A stretch of DNA of 60,809 bases, from positions 1 through 60,809 of the forward strand of contig KE561370.1 of the NCBI GenBank assembly GCA_000442015.1, written 5' to 3'. How positions within the stretch are numbered: position 1 is the stretch's first letter; each line of letters opens with the position of its first letter. The stretch is from Rozella allomycis CSF55. Its lineage: Eukaryota > Rozellomycota. Below the pieces are notes generated by a model that saw only the letters and a program-made list of their open reading frames with translations, was not told where the DNA came from and did not search any database. The position numbers and the translations under genes were made by a program. Below are positions 44,681 through 57,458 of the stretch, one piece after another.

Positions 44681-45760
44681 ATGAGTTCTTTAAAGGACAC
44701 ACTCCAAGCTGAAATAGAGAAAAAGAGAAAGTTATTACAAACCGTAGCACCCGATAAAAAATACGTAAAACTTTCGGAACTAGAAAAGTTAAGAGAAAAA
44801 GACAGTCAGAAAAAGAGGCCAGTACAGGTAGAAAAATGTAAGCTAATAATACAAAGAATCTACATGATGAACAAGTGGAAACTGAAGAGGATGGTATTCA
44901 AATACAAATCCCGAAAAGCACACTAAAAGAAGAAGAAATCATATCAAGATTAAGGGAATTAGATGAGCCCATTCGGTTATTTGGTGAAACTGATTTTGAT
45001 AGGCTGAAACGCCTAGAAGAACGCGAAAATAGTTCTCACAAGTCTTCCAGAGAACTAAAAAATCTTATTGAAAAGCATGCCTTGGTGGAAAATGAACGTG
45101 ACCAAACAGAAGAAGAACAGAATAAACTTGATAAAATGAAAAAAGAGTTAGATTCACTGATATTCATGACAAACAATTCTAATGTTGATTTGGCAGAGTT
45201 AATGACTGAAGAAACAACAAAGTTACGATTCGCTTGCTCGTTATATTGTAAACGACTATTGCTTGAGTGGAAATACGATTTGGAACGCATGCCAGAAGAA
45301 GAAAAAGAGTCAAAAGATGGAAAACACAAATTTTTCGTATATAAACAAGCAGAAGAATACATCGCGCCATTTTTCGAAAGAATGCGAGATAATGTAATCT
45401 ATATTTTCTATTATTATATCAGAAACTGGCAAAAGATGTATTGTCAAACATTGCTCAAATTTTTTATAGTTTGAAAGAAAAGGATTACGTTAAAGCGTCG
45501 TTCGCTTACCTTTTACTATCACTTGGGAACGCTGCCTGGCCTATGGGTGTAATGGGTCCAATAAATTTAAACGAAAGGCACGCTAGAGACTTAATTGAAA
45601 CTCACCAAATAGCTCGTAATGCTTATTGACCAAAAACATAGATGTATTGAATGACGAGGCTCAAAGGAAATGGATTCAAACAATAAAACGATTGATCACC
45701 TATGCGGAAAACAAATATCCTTCAGATTATGTACCAAAAACGTTGTTTATACCTAAATAA
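44681..45760 (+). CDS. PRP18: pre-mRNA splicing factor PRP18
   Basis: A second-step splicing factor that stabilises U5/3'-splice-site interactions. MSSLKDTLQAEIEKKRKLLQ starts the gene. The Prp18 signature is SRLRELDEPIRLFGETDFDR-LKRLEE. The helical domain follows with FVYKQAEEYIAPFFERMRD, then KEKDYVKASFAYLLLSLGNA-AWPMGVMGPINLNERHARD, matching the conserved loop region (Y.LLSIGNAPWPIGVTxVGIHxR). The end is VLNDEAQRKWIQTIKRLITY. The invariant loop (V-G-I-H) is here GPINL, a divergence in a normally very conserved segment. Present in a genome whose introns are nearly all 26-31 nt, where 3' splice-site choice is tightly constrained. Confidence 0.9.
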
Positions 45761-45790
45761 AGAATATCTTAATCTTTAAGTTAAATTTGT

Positions 45791-46084
45791 TTATTGCTCT
45801 GCAGTTTTGGGCAGCTCTAAACCAACCATTCTGGCTGTTTTCTCGATTCTTTCTTTGCTGTCAAGGTTCAAGTATTTGTAATGAGTATTTAAAATATTTC
45901 TATATTCCAATTCAGCTCCAAGATACTCTAAAATCCCGTTTAGTTTTGGATAGTCAACTTTTTCATCAATGATGCAGGATTCAATAATTCTTCTACCAAT
46001 AGTAATCGAAGCAGACCTGTCGAGAGTGCTATGCTGTAGAAGAATTCGGTATAGTTTTCGAGAAATACCAAGGAAGGATGACAT
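45791..46084 (-). CDS. FMC1: FMC1-like ATP synthase assembly factor
   Basis: Mitochondrial matrix protein needed for F1-ATPase assembly with Atp12. The chosen start (46084, MSSFLGISRKLYRILLQHST) fits the family better than the upstream in-frame ATG at 46108. LYRILL resembles the LYR-type N-terminus. The body includes EYRNILNTHYKYLNLDSKER, and the diagnostic end IEKTARMVGLELPKTAEQ matches 'vEesAglVGLkLP' of FMC1 proteins. About 97 aa, typical. Single exon. Confidence 0.78.
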   Translation of the reverse strand: MSSFLGISRKLYRILLQHSTLDRSASITIGRRIIESCIIDEKVDYPKLNGILEYLGAELEYRNILNTHYKYLNLDSKERIEKTARMVGLELPKTAEQ

Positions 46085-46162
46085 TGCAAAATTTTGGAAA
46101 TGGGTCAATTTTGGACCTTGATAAATTTAATAATATAACATTTAATAATGTAAACAAGGACA

Positions 46163-46234
46163 TCTTCGTTAGTACAGAGGTGAGTATCTCCGCCTGTCAC
46201 GCGGAAGACCGGGGTTCGATTCCCCGACGAAGAG
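46163..46234 (+). tRNA. tRNA-Asp (GTC)
   Basis: 72 nt. Acceptor stem TCTTCGT/ACGAAGA with discriminator G73. D arm TAGTACAGAGGTGAGTA, anticodon stem TCCGC/GCGGA with loop CTGTCAC (anticodon GTC). T arm CCGGG-GTTCGAT-TCCCCG region with intact B box GGTTCGATTCC. A T-run (TTTT) directly follows at 46235-46238, fitting Pol III termination. Confidence 0.95.
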
Positions 46235-46330
46235 TTTTGCTAAATTTTCATAAAGCTGTGATGTCCACATACAATGAAAAATGCTAATTGCGAATGCAAT
46301 AAATAAAATAGATAATGTTTATTTAATATT

Positions 46331-47713
46331 TCACCAAAGAAACATGTTAAAATATTTGACTTTCAAAGGATCGTCAGATTGAAATTTAAACAAAATTTTT
46401 CGCACTTCATCAAATCCTTCTTCAATTTTGGGCTCTACGTATGTGTTTTTCATTTTATTATAGACGATTGAGCTTATTTTGTTTGCATTTTGTGTAATCT
46501 TTTTTAGAATGCAAAATCTAATTACCACGCGTAATGCGTTCAAATGTTTATATAAACTTTCTTCGACATCAAAATGGAAGCAGCGAATAGAAATTCTGTC
46601 ATTTATTCGCTTAACATTCTCCAAGTACTCTTTTCTTGAATCAATTGTTAAGTTGGTATTATCGATCACTACAGATTTCCCTTCTTCCAAAGACTTCTTT
46701 AAGAGCGCTAAACACTTGCTTTTGGTTTTCAAAGTATCCTTTAATGGCAACCATATTATTTTACTAAATTTACGTGAACGTAATCTGATAGATTTGAACG
46801 AGCAAAATTTGTTTTCCCAGATGCAGGGAATCCAACTAGAATGATAACCTCCTGCGATTGTGAAAGCAAAGGTGTATTTGAAGGGATATATAACACTGAT
46901 CATTAATTAAATATATAAAATACCTTCAGGATTCTTAAACTTTTGTGGGTTAAAATTCTTGAACTTGAATGGCGCTGGATTTTCATTCAAGAAGTACTCC
47001 TCGGGAGTCTTAAACTTTAGGCCTGCATTCAAGGCAAACTTTCTGATAAAACCTTTTTAATCATCATACCTATCCGAGTCAGAAAAATCAGCCTTCTTGC
47101 CTGTCTTCCAACCTTCAGGCCTGCCAGCGGCATCCCCAACGTAACAACAATCTTTGAGATTGATCTTATCCTCAAAAAATGATTGAAAGTATTCAAAAGC
47201 ACCGGGTACCGGTTTGCGAAAAACATCGTAATCTGTCGCTGCAAAAATTATTAGAGGAATTCCAATCTGGAATAGACTCAAAGAGCTAAATTACGGACAA
47301 TGAGAATAAATGACATCTTCTTTTGAAATCAATGCACTTTTTTTCATTAGAAGGATCTAATAGACCACTTTGATTCGAAAAGACTACTATTAATGTCCTT
47401 TTACAAAGAAAACAATTCTATACTTTTCCTCACTCAATTCTTTCAACTTCCTTGGGACGATTGAATGCCAGTATTCCCAGTCTTCAGAATCTTTGTGAAA
47501 CTTTCTAGCATTTTTAGGTTTCCACAACGTATGATCAAGGTCGAAAAATGCAAATTTTGAATACGGTTTCAAAAAATCCTTTAAAGGTTGTGCGTCAGAA
47601 GTATATACTAACAGACTCTTGTGAATCACCCAGTTATTTTCAAATTCCGATTTAGTCTTTTTAAAGGTCTTGGATCCATCATTTAGTTTTCGTTTGGCAA
47701 AAAAGTCACTCAT
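46331..47713 (-). CDS. PNKP: polynucleotide kinase 3'-phosphatase (PNKP)
   Basis: DNA-end repair enzyme with 3'-phosphatase and 5'-kinase domains. ATG 47713, MSDFFAKRKLNDGSKTFKKT. The HAD phosphatase motif is FAFFDLDHTLW (D-x-D-x-T). Then KLKELSEEKYRIVFFVKGH and QSGLLDP-type loop pieces across a short intron, FRKPVPGAFEYFQSFFEDKI and CCYVGDAAGRPEGWKTGKKA-DFSDSDR, all classic PNKP phosphatase blocks. The kinase domain starts EVIILVGFPASGKTNFAR (Walker A). A 26-nt intron gives HVNLDTLKTKSKCLALLKKS, then EEGKSVVIDNTNLTIDSRKE. No N-terminal FHA domain, as in fungi. The start lies only 28 bp downstream of the ABC transporter stop. Confidence 0.9.
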
Positions 47714-47741
47714 GAAAATTCAGGAAAACAAAATTTTGAAT

Positions 47742-50700
47742 TTATTGATTTATAGTTTGTTTTTGAACAAGATCATAATACAATCCTTTCAGATTTAATA
47801 GTTCGTCATGATTTCCTACTTCGACAACTTGGCCGTCTTTCATTACAAAAATGCAGTCACTGTTCTTGATGGTGGAAAGGCGATGGGCGATGACTAGAGT
47901 GGTTCTCCCTTTAGATGCTTTATCTAATGCTGCTTGAACAACTTTTTCCGATTCCGTATCTAGAGCTGATGTGGCTTCATCTAATAATAAGATCTTGGGG
48001 TTCTTTAATATCTATGTAATTTTGCTGTAAACTTAAACTTACTGCTCTGGCAATTGCAATGCGTTGTTTTTGTCCTCCACTAAGCTGTGTTCCCTTCTCA
48101 CCGGCATAAGAGTCATATTTTTGTGGAAGCGATTCTATGAACTCGTGAATATTTGCATTCTTTGCCGCTTCTACAATTTCTTCCATTGTTGCATTTTCTT
48201 TGGCGTATCCAATGTTATCTTTTATTGAACGCGCAAACAGGACTGGCTAAACACTAAACAGATACAAATTTTCTTACCTCTTGGCTCACAATGCTCATGA
48301 TGGACCTTAATTCTCTTATATCTACTTCATTGACTTTCTTAGCATCTATTTTTAGTTCTCCTTTGTTAATATCATAGAAACGAAGAACAAGTTGTAAAAT
48401 GGTTGATTTTCCGCTTCCGGAAGATCCCACCAGTCCTATAGTTTGGCCTTGCTTTACATCTAAAGAAACACTCTTAAGGACTGTTTGTTCAGGTCTATTA
48501 GGATAGCGAAAGGTAACCTTTTGCAAATTGATGTTTCCCTCGGGATTATCAAGCTTACTTCCCTTAGACCCTTCAATCTTCGGTACGCTATTTACAATTT
48601 CAAAAATATTATTTGTTGAATCAATCCCCTTTCTAAAATTAGGAAGGAAGGCGGAAGCTTGACCAAGCGCGAGTGTCATGAAGAAAACGCTTTGGATTAC
48701 AATATTCATGTTTTCAAAAGTTATTTCACCATCCGCTACAACGATCGCTCCATAGTAATAAGAGATTGCATAAACAAAAAACTGCATCGCTTGAGAAAAC
48801 GCAACTCCGAATGAACTGATGTAGCTTGATTTTATGTTTAACATGAAGGGCCTTTTCAAAGCTTCATGATATTTTTTAAGAAAGTATCTTGATTTATTCA
48901 AAGCAGTAACTGTTCTAACATTAGAAATTACTTCCCCTGCAATATCTGAGGACTCTTGATAAATCTCCTTGTTATTGCTTGATCCTATGTTCGCTTTTAC
49001 TTCAGCAGCAATGCCAACTACGTACAATGGAAGTGTACAGAATAATACTAAAGCCTTTTAATAAAGGATATGAATGTTTACGAGTTTCCAACCATTCACT
49101 AGTGCAATAACTGCACCTAGAATTGTATTGACTAGAGCTTGAGATGCTTGGCCTAAGACACTTCCAACCATGCTTTGAACTATTTCTGCTTCACTTGACA
49201 ACTTGGAGGTTAAAATAGATGAAGCATGTTCATCTTGATCAAACCACTGAACATCTTGTTTCATCATTGCACGAAAAGACATTGAACGTAATTTGGATGT
49301 CAGAGAGTACCCAGATATTTCAAACATGCTATACTGGAGAAAATTGCATACACCAGATGCAATTCCCAGAAATACAAAAACTAGCGCCCAAAAACTAATC
49401 TCGTCAACAACTCTGGATCTGTTGGTATCAAAAAGAATTGCTAAAACTTTGCCAAAGTACAATGAAAACAATGGAAAGAGAACTCCTAGACCAGAAGAGG
49501 CTAAAAATCCAGCCAACAAATAGGCCCAGTTTGGTACACTTAGCTTGCTTATTTGAAGAAGGGCATTTATCTGTTGAGATTTTGATGGTTCAGGGTGTAT
49601 ATTTGGATTTCTACTCTCAACAACACTTTTTGAAGTATCTTGTACAATTTCTTGTTCCTTGCTTACTTCTCTAGTTTCATCCTTTTCTAAACGCTCCATG
49701 TTTGACGCTAGTGATTGCGCAGATACCAAATCAAAGTAGCGTCCTTTAAGCCCGAGCAATTCTTCGTGTGTACCCTTCTCCATTATATTTCCATGCTCCA
49801 TAACAACAATCATGTCTGCGTTTTTGATGGTACTTAATCTATGCGCAATAATTAAAGTTGTTCTTCCCTTGGATGCGTTATCCAACGCGTCTTGAACAAT
49901 TTTCTCTGAATTAGAGTCAAGAGCCGATGTCGCTTCATCAAGCAATAAAATTTTAGGATTCTTTATTAATGCCCTTGCGATGGCAATTCTTTGTTTTTGA
50001 CCGCCTGAAAGCAACATTCCTCTTTCTCCGACCTCGCTATCGAGAGACTTTGGCAATTTTTCAATAAATTCTAAAGCATTCGCAGCCACGCACGCTGAAT
50101 TTATTTCTTCAACAGTAGCATTTTCTTTTCCAAAGGCGATATTTTGCTTAATAGAAGTTTTGAATAAAGATGGTTCCTGACTTACAATCCCAATAGTCTC
50201 GTGAAGCCAAGATAGATCCAAATCCTTCAAGTCCGTTCCATCTACTAATATTTGCCCCTCTATAGGATCGTAGAATCTTTGAGCAAGTTGTATTATCGTA
50301 CTTTTACCAGATCCAGATGTTCCACAAAATGCAACAATTTTTCCAGCTGGTATCTGCAAATTTATCCCATGCAATACTTCAATATCCGGTCTTGAAGGAT
50401 AAGAGAATTTCACGTTCTTAAACTCAATGTTTCCCTGTAAATTTTCTATTCTTTTCCCAGAATTTGACATCAAATCAATCAACGGATTTCTTTCAATTGT
50501 ATTAAATACAAAGAATGCGGCACCCTGTGCATTCCCAAATGCAGATATATAAGGGCCCAAATTACCTAAAGAAAAGGCACCAATAAGAAACGCGAAAAAT
50601 ACGGTGACAACGTTGCCGCCAGAATAGATACCATCTGAAATTAAAGTGGACCCGTACCATAAGCCTAATGCGATAAATGCGTATATGAAAAATCCAACCA

Positions 50701-51610
50701 TAGCAAACCCAATGCCTGATAGAAGCGCTCTCTTCACCCTCGCTTTCAGTGAATTTTTAAGAATTTCATCATATCTGTTAGCTTCTTTTTCTTGAGCTTG
50801 AAATGCAATGACTGTCCTGATTGATGATAAAACTTCAGAGGCCAAAGCCCCAGCAGCCCCATAACTCTTTTGACTTTCTTCAGTAAAGCTCGAAATAACT
50901 TTTGCCGTGACACCTAAAAACCCAACTAAGACAGGTATAGCTGCAGTCAGCACCAATGCCATTTGCCAGCCTATTACGCCTTGAAAAGCAGATTACCTTT
51001 AATATATGCCACCACAAACCCAGATATGAATTGAGCGAGATAAAGCAAAGTCAGAGCAACTTTTTCAGACATCCCTTCTTGAATTAGATAAAGATCCCTG
51101 ATAACAGAATAAATATTTATATACCCGCCTAACCGCGAAGATAAATTTCCTGATTGCTGTGAATCATGCCATCCCATGTCTTGTCTGAGCAATGCCTTCA
51201 AATATAGCTCCCTAATTCTCTTATTCTGTCGTTCTCCTGATACTTTGAACATAAGTATTCCAAAGTAACCTGCAAACAAGACAGATATCCCAAAAAGTGT
51301 AAAGATTAAACAATAATTTGAAATGTTTGTTTGAAATTCACTCTTTGATATCAATCTAAATGAAAATTTCCCGAATTCCTCCAACACGCTGCTCAAATAG
51401 AAGAAAAGGAAAGGATTCAACGCACCTTTTCAAGAATGGAGGAATATCTTTACCACAACCCATTGAAAGTAATGATCCGAAGAAAATCAAGCATTTGTCG
51501 ATTCCATCGGCATAACGGAAGAGAGTAATGAATCCTATTTTTTCAGTTTTCTTCTCTGTATCCTTATTTAGCTCCTTCGAAGCTTGTTGTCCTCTTTCAA
51601 TGTCGCTCAT
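47742..51610 (-). CDS. ABCB-type full ABC transporter (P-glycoprotein-like)
   Basis: A full-size exporter, TMD-NBD-TMD-NBD. ATG 51610 gives [23 protein letters not shown]1 covers 51500-50500. NBD1: [20 protein letters not shown] (Walker A), the Q-loop [23 protein letters not shown], and [16 protein letters not shown] (Walker B). An acidic/Ser linker ([17 protein letters not shown]) then TMD2. NBD2: [52 protein letters not shown] and the H-loop IAHRLSTI. Introns interrupt near 51420, 50970, 49050, 48250 and 48030. Both halves are catalytically complete. Likely a plasma-membrane or vacuolar lipid, peptide or drug exporter; substrate not predictable. Confidence 0.93.
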
Positions 51611-51838
51611 TGCGGATGACGTCATGATGTGATTGAGAAAACAAATAAACAATATTTCAAGATTTGACCTGTGAATTTTGTTTATTCTAATCTATATTTG
51701 AACCTATCGAAATAACTGGATTTAACCTTCATTTTTGTAAACAGTTATCAATGTAAAAATCATATCATTCTTAATTGCTTATAGTTATTATTATATTAAA
51801 GAGTGAGAATATCTTTAGCATATTAATGTTGTTTTTTC

Positions 51839-52722
51839 ATGAGACGCCACAAAATGAAGCCATATATTTATGACTGGCTAACCATATTTGTTTTAGGTGT
51901 TATCGGGATTGGCTTGCAGTTTGTAACTCCTAGAATAAGATCTATTCCAATAAATGATCCAAGTATATCGTACCCCAAAACGGAGAACGAGACTGTTCCG
52001 CCAATATGGCTACCAGTAATCCAAATAATATACTGCAATAGTTCCTATCTGTGGTTTTCCCCTTATGTATTATGACGTTTATCATATTTTTTAAGAGGAA
52101 AGTAGAGTTTAAGACTATCATTTTTCGATACATGCTCTGTAATTTGGTATTGAAATGTGAATAGATTTATTCTTGGCAGCCCTGATTAACCTGATTGTAA
52201 CAGATTTTATTAAAGTATGATACTAATTTTGAAGATATATAGAACTATTTTGGCCGCTTACGCCCTGATTTCTTGAGTAGATGCATTCCAATCCAAGGAA
52301 CAAATCCAATTGAATGCTCTGGAAATCCAGAATCTATAATAGAAGGGCGAAAGAGTTTTCCTTCAGGTCATACGTCAAGTAAGAAATTACCTTATTCTTG
52401 ATAGTCTCATTTCAAGGAATGACATGCCTCGCTTTATTTATTATTACTGAATATGAACTATTTACGTCAAGGAAACCACTTCACATTGTAGTAGCAGCAA
52501 TTGCCCCTTTCTTTGTGAGCATTTTTGTTAGCCTTTCCAGACTTGTAGACTATAGGCATCATTGGCAAGATGGTACACTTGACAAATCTTTTTGACATAG
52601 TATTGATTGGTTGTTTAATTGGAATATTTACTTCCTTATATTCCTATTATAGTGTTTATCCAAAGTCAAATTCCATAGAGGAATCTGTTAGGGTTAATGA
52701 GGGTCCGTATTCGTCGGTTTAG
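51839..52722 (+). CDS. PAP2-type lipid phosphate phosphatase (DPP1/LPP1-like)
   Basis: Integral membrane phosphatase acting on phosphatidate and diacylglycerol pyrophosphate. MRRHKMKPYIYDWLTIFVLG starts the first TM. The three PAP2 motifs are present across short introns: KNYFGRLRPDF (motif 1, K-x6-RP form), KSFPSGHTS (motif 2, PSGH), and SRLVDYRHHWQD (motif 3, SR-x5-H-x3-D). Six TM segments are expected and can be seen in pieces (LAALINLIVTDFIK, FQGMTCLALFIITEYELF, VVAAIAPFFVSIFVSLSR, FDIVLIGCLIGIFTSLYSYY). It ends RVNEGPYSSV, like fungal DPP1. Confidence 0.88.
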
Positions 52723-53091
52723 ATCACAAATTTAATAAAGTACTTTTATCTCAATTTAGAATTTCACTTCATGGCTCAAAACGAATCTTTAACAAAACAA
52801 TAGTCAACACAAGCTATTAGTTAATAGTTACAATTCGCGGCGCTAATTATTGACCTATCTAATATGTTTGCTATTTCTTGAATGAGGATTTAATTCTTTA
52901 ACAAGTATGAAATTGTTAATTTTAAGATTTAAACTAGGAAAATGAGTTATAGGAATAAATTCGAAGAAGCGGAGTTTAGAAACAGCTTCATTTCAATGCA
53001 AAACAAAGGCCTCAATACATTCACATAATATCAAGATTAAAATAACATTTTTTCTTCTTACCCTGGTTAATAAACTACCGAATAATCAAGG
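52723..53091. other. spacer
   Basis: A+T-rich DNA after the PAP2 gene. No RNA gene or long frame. The 3' end of the small minus-strand ORF that follows may lie here. Confidence 0.4.
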
Positions 53092-53367
53092 TTATAATAC
53101 AACATGGGAACCTCTGTGGCAGGCTGGCGAAAAGACAATTATCAACATCCGCTCGGACAAAGAAAATATTCCATTTAATCTTAAAGTGTTGATACTGAAT
53201 TCTCGAGTCGAATTGTGCTTTGGATTCGCCAATAATCGTATCACGTAGATTCCGCACTCATACAATTCCATGTCGTAGGATTCCGTAATTAATTCTTTGT
53301 ACGAGAGGATTTTGATATTTGTGGACTTATTGTAGAATGTTAATGGCTCGACTCTACCTGAGAACAA
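53092..53367 (-). CDS. small unrecognised ORF, possibly spliced
   Basis: 91 codons starting MFSGRVEPLTFYNKSTNIKI at 53367. A second overlapping minus frame (53075-53257) containing QFDSRIQYQHFKIKWNIFFV reads equally well, suggesting that a short intron links the two. The start is 45 bp from the divergent GCN5 start, a spacing like other divergent pairs here, which supports a real gene. No domain recognised. Confidence 0.35.
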   Translation of the reverse strand: MFSGRVEPLTFYNKSTNIKILSYKELITESYDMELYECGIYVIRLLANPKHNSTREFSINTLRLNGIFSLSERMLIIVFSPACHRGSHVVL

Positions 53368-53385
53368 TAGACTTTTCTTTGCTAG

Positions 53386-54566
<1,181 letters not shown>

Positions 54567-54718
54567 AGACAATTTTAATTCAACATAGTGCATTGGTATC
54601 TGATATATTATAACCCTTACATTTAAACTGCTTTGATTTGAATTGATATCGCAAATCTATGATAGTTTTGGGTGCATTTGACTATAAGAAGTTAATATTA
54701 ATCTACAAAAAGTGTTTA

Positions 54719-56398
54719 TTAAGATTCATCAGTTTCCATTTTAGAATCTTCAGGTAGATCGTCGGGAGAGCGATTTCTTCGAGAGCTCGTTGATCTTTTG
54801 TTGACTGATGAGCTCGGTCGATAAGCTCCATCGTCTCCATAATTCGCGTCATCCTTTCTCCTGAATCTTCCGTTTTCTTCAGTGTCAGAATCAGAAAATT
54901 CTTCGTCTGGAACAATCCTTTGATCTTTTTGGCGGGCTAATAAAATAAACCAAAGAAATTTACTCGTATTTCTTTTATCTGGGTCTTCTTCTTCATTATC
55001 AGATTCATCAAAGAGATCGTTAGGGACTTGTTGAAGTTGCACTGAAGGTGAAAATTGAGTGTGTCTTAAATTTTCAATGATAATTGATCTAATAAAAACA
55101 AAGAAATATTTCTACTTGCATTTTTCCAAGTACTCTCTCGTATTTAAATTGACCATGTTATTTGGGGGAATGTCCAATCGATATTCAGGTCCAAAATATT
55201 CAAAGTATTCATTGTATGGAAGAACAAATATTAGAAGATTGATTATTTTACCTTCGTCGATTTCAGTATCGCAAGCAAGCGCCGTCTCATATGTCCACGT
55301 TCTCGAGACATTTCTAATTGTGTAGCCTCCACCACCAAGCATCATCAAAGGAACATTAAATGATTTTAAAAATTTAACACAATTTGCATGTCCTTTCATA
55401 GACAAGTTAAAGCATCCTAATCTATCTCCAGCAAGAGAATCAGCCCCTAGTTGTAAAACAACGGCCCCTGGTCTAAACCATTTCATCACATGCTCAATAA
55501 TCTATAGTTTAAAATAAACATGATATTATTACTGGTTCAAATATACTTTTGTAGGACCAATCATCAATTCCATCACGTAGAGGGACATTCACGGCATAAT
55601 TCTTTCCAAGTCCGAATCCTGTATCCTGTTCATTAAAGAATAAATTTTATACCCTAATGTCACCAGTACCAGGAAAAAACTCTCCGTATTTATGAAAAGA
55701 AACTGTCATGACTCGATCAGTGGTATAAAATGCTTCCTCCACGCCATCGCCGTGATGAACATCACAGTCAATGTAAACTACTCTATTGTGATATTTCAAC
55801 AGCTCAAGTATTCCCAAAACAATATCATTCACGTAACAAAATCCTGACGCTTCCTTTTGCTTGGCGTGGTGAAGTCCACCTGCCCAGTTTACAGCAATAT
55901 CAGCCTGTCCACTATTCAGCTTCTGCGCACTCGCTACATCTGTAAAACCAATTTATAATACCTATAGATCCACCAGCAGAGATCTGGCAAAATTCATACA
56001 GGCCAGTAAACACAGGACAATCTTCTCCAACATTAACTAGTCCCTATTTTCATGGTTTATTACATTTATGCAATTGTTTCGTATAATCAGACATAGTTTC
56101 TGGTGTGATCCTTTTAAGAAAATTAACATATTCATCAGTGTGAAAACGAGTCATGTCCTCCGCTGTCGCTCTGGGTGGCCGCTATGTTATTCAGAGCATT
56201 TTGGTCTTACAAAAACGTCCATCTTGGAATACAAACCATAGTTGATCAAAAGGGAGTTGGTCATGCGGATACGATGTGGTTTCATGGGATGTCCTGGCCC
56301 ATAGTTGTAATGACCTACATCAGCTAGCTCAACTTGACACAATTGAATTACCATCATAAAAATAAGAGACGCGAGTTTTTGACGACATGGGTAACGCA
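54719..56398 (-). CDS. RPD3: class I histone deacetylase (Rpd3/HDAC1-like)
   Basis: Zinc-dependent histone deacetylase, antagonist of GCN5. ATG 56398: [12 protein letters not shown], a 28-nt intron, [39 protein letters not shown]. Later exons: [20 protein letters not shown]-type block (minus strand 55840-55935), [19 protein letters not shown] (metal-binding D and H), [59 protein letters not shown] and [19 protein letters not shown]. The C-tail is acidic and Ser-rich ([20 protein letters not shown]). Eight or more short introns. All catalytic residues I could check are intact. Confidence 0.95.
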
Positions 56399-56544
56399 GG
56401 GGATTCCCTAAGCCACATAGAGACAAAGAAATGAATACATTTGTCTGTAAAAAATATATTTCAGATGAAAATATTTTTATACAAAGATCACAAAAGTAGA
56501 CTTGAACCATACAAAAGGGGCAACGGCGGGGGTTCCTGTAACAA

Positions 56545-57252
56545 ATGTTGTTCTACATCCTCGCTCTATTTATTGGTTTGTCTGTATGTGACGATGGAAA
56601 TCCTTTCCAGATGCCTCCTGGGCTAACGATAAGAAAATGTCGTCAAAAGGGCACAGTTGCAATTACAATCGACGATGGGCCCAAAGGAGGCATGATTCCG
56701 GTTCTCAAGTTGCTTGACAAGAAGGAATATCGCTCTCACAAAGTCACCTTTTTCGTTACAGGCAAATCAATGGATGAAATGGGCAAGAACGATTCAACTT
56801 TTCTCATGAAAATGGCACTCAGAAGGGGGCATGAAGTAGGACACCATTCTTACGAGCACAAAAGCTACGTTGATCTATCTCACGATGAAATGAAAGCGGA
56901 TTTTCTAAAGATGGATGCCAAGCTGGGTAAAATCAAGGGCACTTCAAAGATATTCAGGCCGCCTTATGGGTACATCAAACAATCAGTTTTCGATTTCATA
57001 AGAAGCCAAAATTACCATATTATTGGATGGACGCAAGATACCAACGATTGGAAATACTACGACAAGGATGATTATGTGCAGAAAGTGATGAAAGAACTGA
57101 ATGAAGAGGTGAAGAAAAAGTCGATTGTGTTGATGCATGACAATGACGCCAAGTCTGCTGAGGTTCTTGAAAAGATTTTGAAGTTGGTCGACAAGGCGGG
57201 CTATAAATCTACAACTGTTTCGAAATGTCTTGGAATTGACAAGGAAAAATAA
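56545..57252 (+). CDS. secreted NodB polysaccharide deacetylase (chitin deacetylase-like), copy 1
   Basis: Removes N-acetyl groups from chitin or chitooligomers. Signal peptide [15 protein letters not shown]. NodB motifs: [11 protein letters not shown] (motif 1, catalytic base Asp then metal Asp), [10 protein letters not shown] (motif 2, H-S-x2-H metal ligands), [10 protein letters not shown] (motif 3, R-x-P-Y/F), [11 protein letters not shown] (motif 4, D-x2-D-W), and SIVLMHDN (motif 5, L-x-H). 235 aa, a bare catalytic domain without chitin-binding module or GPI signal. In tandem, same orientation, with copy 2; protein identity is about half by eye. Could modify the fungus's own wall or mask chitin from a host. 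Confidence 0.93.
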   Translation: MLFYILALFIGLSVCDDGNPFQMPPGLTIRKCRQKGTVAITIDDGPKGGMIPVLKLLDKKEYRSHKVTFFVTGKSMDEMGKNDSTFLMKMALRRGHEVGHHSYEHKSYVDLSHDEMKADFLKMDAKLGKIKGTSKIFRPPYGYIKQSVFDFIRSQNYHIIGWTQDTNDWKYYDKDDYVQKVMKELNEEVKKKSIVLMHDNDAKSAEVLEKILKLVDKAGYKSTTVSKCLGIDKEK

Positions 57253-57458
57253 AATCTGTTTAAATTTATCCATTATTCCATTTTGTTCATTCCGATAAAA
57301 AACGTAAAGATCTAATCATATATACCGATGACAGGTCCTTCCTTTACAATTAGCAATATCAAATCCCTGCCACTGTCACACCTCCAAGTACATCCCATAA
57401 TTTGACATGCTACGACACCCACCTTTAAAACCCACCCATCATCTATAAATAGCCCAAA

